This document shows positions 16,236 to 19,158 of a stretch of 19,158 nucleotides of DNA, piece by piece. How positions within the stretch are numbered: position 1 is the stretch's first letter; every line of letters begins with the position of its first letter. A model generated the notes under the pieces. The model was not told the DNA's origin, made no database searches, and saw only the letters and a program-made list of their open reading frames with translations. Origin of the DNA: Thermoleophilia bacterium. Its GTDB lineage: Bacteria; Actinomycetota; Thermoleophilia; Gaiellales; Gaiellaceae. Where the stretch lies: contig JACVSB010000007.1 in the NCBI GenBank assembly GCA_014534155.1, positions 1 to 19,158 on the forward strand, written 5' to 3'. The position numbers and the translations under genes were made by a program.

Positions 16236-16940
16236 GTGGAAGCGAAGATTCTCCTCGCGTTCACGGCCGGCCTCGTCTCGTTTGCGACCCCGTGCGTCCT
16301 CCCTCTCGTACCGGCATACCTTTCAGCCGTCTCCGGCGCCGCGGCCGAGGCGACCGGGCGTCGGGTCGCGGTCGCCAGCCTGCCCTTCATCGCGGGCTTC
16401 ACGCTCGTCTTCGTCGCGCTGGGGGCCGGCGCGGCGCTCGCCGGCGACGTCCTCTCCGACAACCGCCGCCTGGTCGCGCAGGTCGCAGGGCTCGTGGTCG
16501 TCGTCCTCGGCTTCGGGTTCATGGGGCTGCTCCCGCTTCCCTTCCTCGACCGTCTCGCCGCGCCTGGCCTTGTCGAGGGCGCGCGGCGAAGCGGCTCAGC
16601 GGCGCTCCTGGGAGGCGCGTTCGCCGTCTGCGCAGCCCCGTGCGTCGGTCCAGTGCTCGTCACGATCCTCGCTCTCGCAGGCGACGCGAGGACGGTCGCG
16701 CAGGGATCGGCGCTCCTGCTCGTCTACTCCCTCGGGCTGGCCGTGCCGTTCCTCCTCGTCGGCGTCGGCGCGGCCCGCGTCATGGGCGCCTTCCGCTGGC
16801 TCCGCGACCGCTACGGCGCGGTTCGGGCCGTCGGCGGAGCGCTGCTCGTGGCGGTCGGCCTCCTGCTCTTCTTCGACCGCTGGTGGTGGCTCAACGTGGC
16901 GGCGAACCGGCTCTTCGAGGCGCTCGGAATCGGGGGCTGA
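16236..16940 (+). CDS. ccdA: Cytochrome c biogenesis protein CcdA (thiol-disulfide transporter)
   Basis: CcdA moves reducing power from cytoplasmic thioredoxin across the membrane to partners such as the TlpA- and CcmH-like proteins encoded just upstream. The 234-aa length with six predicted membrane helices fits the family. The conserved Cys-Pro pairs are visible: FATPCVLPLVPAYLSAVSG with Cys20, and VCAAPCVGPVLVTILALAG with Cys132 and Cys136. The GTG start lies 12 nt after the ccmH-like stop. A GAGG just before it is too close for an ideal ribosome site, so coupling is likely. The last 50 bases overlap the convergent DUF309 gene. No ResB/ResC or CcmF gene is in the window. Confidence 0.93.
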   Translation: MEAKILLAFTAGLVSFATPCVLPLVPAYLSAVSGAAAEATGRRVAVASLPFIAGFTLVFVALGAGAALAGDVLSDNRRLVAQVAGLVVVVLGFGFMGLLPLPFLDRLAAPGLVEGARRSGSAALLGGAFAVCAAPCVGPVLVTILALAGDARTVAQGSALLLVYSLGLAVPFLLVGVGAARVMGAFRWLRDRYGAVRAVGGALLVAVGLLLFFDRWWWLNVAANRLFEALGIGG

Positions 16941-17244
16941 GCCCCTCGTCACCCCCGCGCGCGGCCGCGACGTCCGCGAGGAGTGCCGCCACGTCGAGCG
17001 CGCGATGGGCCGGCGCGAACGGCGCCAGGCGGCGCGCCGCCTTCTCGAGCTGCGAGGCGCGCGCGCGAGGACGTCCCGTTACGTGCGTGTGGTGCCAGGC
17101 GACCACGACGTGGACGAGCCCCTGGAAGAAGTCGCGCTCACCCGCCTCGGCGGCCCGCCAGGCCTCCTCGAAGGCCTCGTGAGCCGCGAAGTAGTCCCCC
17201 CGACGCGCAAGCTCGATGCCTCGCCGGTACGGCCTTTCGACCAC
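16891..17244 (-). CDS. DUF309 domain-containing protein
   Basis: The 117-aa protein matches DUF309, a small all-helical family of unknown function. Family landmarks are YRRGIELARRGDYFAAHEAF with EEAWR after it at about residues 6-30, and DFFQGLVHVVVAWHHTHVTG at about 38-57, including the conserved His and Glu residues. The last 20 residues are Arg/Pro/Gly-rich and lie over the 3' end of ccdA in antisense, so they are probably unstructured. GTG 17244 is preferred because TACGGT ends 6 nt before it. The gene diverges from the receiver-like gene at 17292 with 47 bases between. Confidence 0.88.
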   Translation of the reverse strand: MVERPYRRGIELARRGDYFAAHEAFEEAWRAAEAGERDFFQGLVHVVVAWHHTHVTGRPRARASQLEKAARRLAPFAPAHRALDVAALLADVAAARGGDEGLSPRFRAPRRAGSPPR

Positions 17245-17291
17245 CGCGCGACCGTAGCAGCGCTTCCGCGCCTGGTAGGCTCTCGACCGGC
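17245..17291. promoter_or_regulatory. Compact divergent promoter
   Basis: On the minus strand TACGGT (17256 to 17251) ends 6 nt before the DUF309 GTG. On the plus strand TAGGCT (17276-17281) ends 10 nt before GTG 17292. The two hexamers are only 19 nt apart, so one regulator could serve both genes. Confidence 0.4.
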
Positions 17292-17600
17292 GTGGCGACG
17301 ATCCTGGTGGCTGGGGTCGATGTCTTCTTCCGCGGCAAGCTCGACGGGCTCTTGGCCGCCGAGCACAAGCTGACGACGACGGAGAGCGTCGACCCGCCGG
17401 ACCTCGTGATCGTGGACATCGCCCGGGTCGACCCCGAGGAGGTCGCCGAGGAGTATCCCGACATCCCGATCCTCGGCTTCACCAACCACACGGACACGGC
17501 AGGCCTGCGGGCCGCCCACGCGGCGGGGTTCGACCGCGTCGTCGTTCGCTCCGCCCTGGCCGAGCGCGCGCCGGAGATCGTGCACGAGCTCGTTCCGTAG
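17292..17600 (+). CDS. Receiver-like protein with degenerate phosphorylation site
   Basis: The 102-aa product has the alternating strand-helix pattern of a response regulator receiver: [25 protein letters not shown] and DRVVVRSAL as strands 1, 3, 4 and 5. Asp42 sits where the phosphoacceptor would be. The acidic pair after strand 1 is missing (AGVD instead of a DD-type motif), and the conserved Lys after strand 5 is Arg or Ser. Phosphorylation-dependent switching is therefore doubtful; it may bind a partner constitutively. There is no output domain. The start is GTG 17292, after TAGGCT; the longer upstream frame is antisense of DUF309. The ferredoxin gene follows 41 nt later but has its own promoter-like hexamer. 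Confidence 0.75.
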   Translation: MATILVAGVDVFFRGKLDGLLAAEHKLTTTESVDPPDLVIVDIARVDPEEVAEEYPDIPILGFTNHTDTAGLRAAHAAGFDRVVVRSALAERAPEIVHELVP

Positions 17601-17627
17601 CCTCGTTCCCGCCGCCTCGCGCAGCAC

Positions 17628-17633
17628 TAAACT
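17628..17633 (+). promoter_or_regulatory. Putative -10 element of the ferredoxin gene
   Basis: TAAACT ends 8 nt before ATG 17642, predicting a leaderless or nearly leaderless mRNA. No ribosome site of note lies between. Confidence 0.45.
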
Positions 17634-17641
17634 CGCAGCGG

Positions 17642-17953
<312 letters not shown>

Positions 17954-17966
17954 TCCTGCCGCGCCG

Positions 17967-19046
17967 CTAGGAGCCGAGGGCGGCCCACACCTCGAGCTTC
18001 TGCCGTATCCGCGCGATCACCTCGTCGGTGAACTCGTGGGTGGACGCATGGCCGCCGAGGTCGGCCGTCCGGACACCGGCGGCGACCGCCTCGAGGGCCG
18101 CCTCGCGCATGGCACGGCCGGCCGCGCGCGGCCCGTCCTCGTCGATGTGTGAGAGGAGGGCGGCGGCGGCGAGGATCATCGCCATCGGGTTGGCGACGTC
18201 CTTCCCCAGGAGCGCCGGTGCCGTGCCGTGTGCGGCCTCGGCCATGAGCGCGCGCGGGGTCAGGTCGTCTCCGAACGCGACGAGGAGCGACTCCGAGCCC
18301 GCGATCGACCCGAACAGCGGGAGGACGAGATCGCTGAGGATGTCCCCGTCCCGGTTCAGCGCGGGGATCACGAGCGGATCGCCGGCCGCGCTGATGAGGA
18401 GCGCGAACGTCGCGTCGATCAGCTGCGGCTCGTACGGGACGCCGGGGTGGCGCTCGGCGGCGGCGTCCATCTCCTCCTTGAGCATGCCCTCGTAGGTGGG
18501 CGAGACGGTGTACTTCGGGCCACCGAAGACCTTCGCCTTCGTGCGCTCTGCGTGGCGGAACGAGAACTCGGCGACGGCGCGGCAGACCCGCCGCTCGATC
18601 CGCTCGATGCGGCAGGCGACCTCGTCCTCGCCCTCGCCCTCGCGCCACTCCTCGGCGCCGTAGGCGTCACCGACCGCCATCCGGACGACCGAGATCGGGT
18701 AGTGCGCACCGCCGATCGGGACGACGCCCGGGATCCGGCGACCCGTGCGGACGATCACGTGGCCTCCGATCTCCTCCCGCAGAATGCGATTCGGGCTCCC
18801 GACGTCGCCCCTACCTTCGGGCGTGATCGTGGCGGCCTTGAGACCGAGGCCGGCCTCGCGGAGGGCCCCCGCCGCTTCGTACACGACGCCGTTCGCCGTC
18901 CGGCGCCGGGACTCGAGCGAGAGGTCGTAGCGCGGAAGCTCGAGCTCGAAGCCGACCACGCCGGGCTCGAGCACCCGGAGCGCCTCCTCGAGCAACTCCT
19001 GGCCGGTCTCGTCTCCTTCCAGGACGACGATCGTCGACGTCGGCAC
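17967..19046 (-). CDS. Isocitrate/isopropylmalate dehydrogenase family protein
   Basis: Members oxidatively decarboxylate 2-hydroxy acids such as isocitrate or 3-isopropylmalate with NAD(P). The 359-aa product has the family fold throughout. The N-terminal loop reads VLEGDETGQELLEEAL in place of the common GDGIGPE. LKAATITPE aligns with the usual KGPITTP. SPNRILREEIGGHVIVRTG replaces the Arg-rich substrate segment. NRDGDILSDLVLPLFG contains the metal-binding Asp residues, and EAAHGTAPALLGKDVANPMA is the cofactor-binding signature. Isocitrate dehydrogenase is the better guess, because of the SPN segment and GDETGQE, but substrate and cofactor cannot be fixed by eye. GTG 19046 lies 8 nt after TACACT on its strand. 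Confidence 0.88.
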   Translation of the reverse strand: MPTSTIVVLEGDETGQELLEEALRVLEPGVVGFELELPRYDLSLESRRRTANGVVYEAAGALREAGLGLKAATITPEGRGDVGSPNRILREEIGGHVIVRTGRRIPGVVPIGGAHYPISVVRMAVGDAYGAEEWREGEGEDEVACRIERIERRVCRAVAEFSFRHAERTKAKVFGGPKYTVSPTYEGMLKEEMDAAAERHPGVPYEPQLIDATFALLISAAGDPLVIPALNRDGDILSDLVLPLFGSIAGSESLLVAFGDDLTPRALMAEAAHGTAPALLGKDVANPMAMILAAAALLSHIDEDGPRAAGRAMREAALEAVAAGVRTADLGGHASTHEFTDEVIARIRQKLEVWAALGS

Positions 19047-19054
19047 GGCGCGCG

Positions 19055-19060
19055 AGTGTA
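19055..19060 (-). promoter_or_regulatory. Putative -10 element of the dehydrogenase gene
   Basis: Read on the minus strand, TACACT is followed by CGCGCGCC (8 nt) and GTG 19046, in line with the other leaderless-type starts in the window. Confidence 0.4.
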
Positions 19061-19158
19061 ACGGCGACTTTGACTGAAATGGTGTCCGGGTGGTAATGAA
19101 CGCACCAACCGCGTCCGCGGAATCGCGTCTAACGGGGTGGGGAGGGGGCCGTGGCGGA
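19061..19158 (+). other. Right-edge intergenic region, possible start of a rightward gene
   Basis: TTGACT at 19070-19075 with GGTAAT at 19092-19097 (16-nt spacer) resembles a housekeeping sigma promoter pointing right. A frame opens at ATG 19096, and GTG 19151 is preceded by a purine-rich GGGGAGGGGG-like stretch. The window ends too soon to decide whether either is a gene start. Confidence 0.25.

Noticed and set aside
17958..17984. GCCGC / GCGGC pairing between the ferredoxin and dehydrogenase ends as a bidirectional terminator
   Set aside because: Five pairs with a 17-nt loop are expected by chance in DNA this GC-rich.

Overview
The window looks like chromosomal DNA of a high-GC actinobacterium, most likely from the Thermoleophilia (Solirubrobacterales/Gaiellales-type). 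The reasons are very GC-rich third codon positions, many GTG starts, dense overlapping genes, and the gene order mfd - lipoprotein/PPIase - mazG - eno - ftsB - DUF501. That order resembles the mycobacterial mfd-mazG-lpqU-eno-divIC-DUF501-ppx block. The order is seen directly; the class-level placement is inference from memory of family sequences.

Region 1 (1-7875) is a housekeeping block. It holds the 3' part of the transcription-repair coupling factor Mfd, a SurA/PrsA-type prolyl isomerase lipoprotein, the NTP pyrophosphatase MazG, enolase and pyruvate kinase (two consecutive glycolytic enzymes). A GNAT acetyltransferase on the minus strand follows, then a plus-strand chain: FtsB/DivIC-like divisome protein, DUF501 protein, a 103-aa unknown and a 90-aa single-pass membrane protein. 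No Ppx phosphatase follows DUF501 here.

Region 2 (7880-14101) is signalling and envelope. It has a DNA-binding HTH fused in front of a receiver domain, then a PAP2 phosphatase that seems to begin at a CTG overlapping the upstream stop codon. A minus-strand pair of small membrane proteins comes next. Divergent from that pair is a 920-aa multi-GAF protein with a C-terminal SpoIIE/PP2C phosphatase, followed 4 nt later by a membrane protein with a spermidine-synthase-like domain.

Region 3 (14144-19158) contains a secreted L,D-transpeptidase and a thiol-redox/cytochrome c maturation operon (TlpA/ResA-like thioredoxin, CcmH-like protein, CcdA). It also has a convergent DUF309 gene, a degenerate receiver-like protein, a seven-iron ferredoxin, and a convergent isocitrate/isopropylmalate dehydrogenase family gene.

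No RNA genes, insertion sequences, CRISPR arrays or phage genes were seen, and no gap exceeds about 110 bases. The most notable non-coding signal is a recurrent TANNNT hexamer that ends 6-8 nt before the start codon of most transcription units. This predicts widespread leaderless transcription and fixes several gene starts. The window is mostly ordinary core genome; I do not see a clear new multi-gene system.
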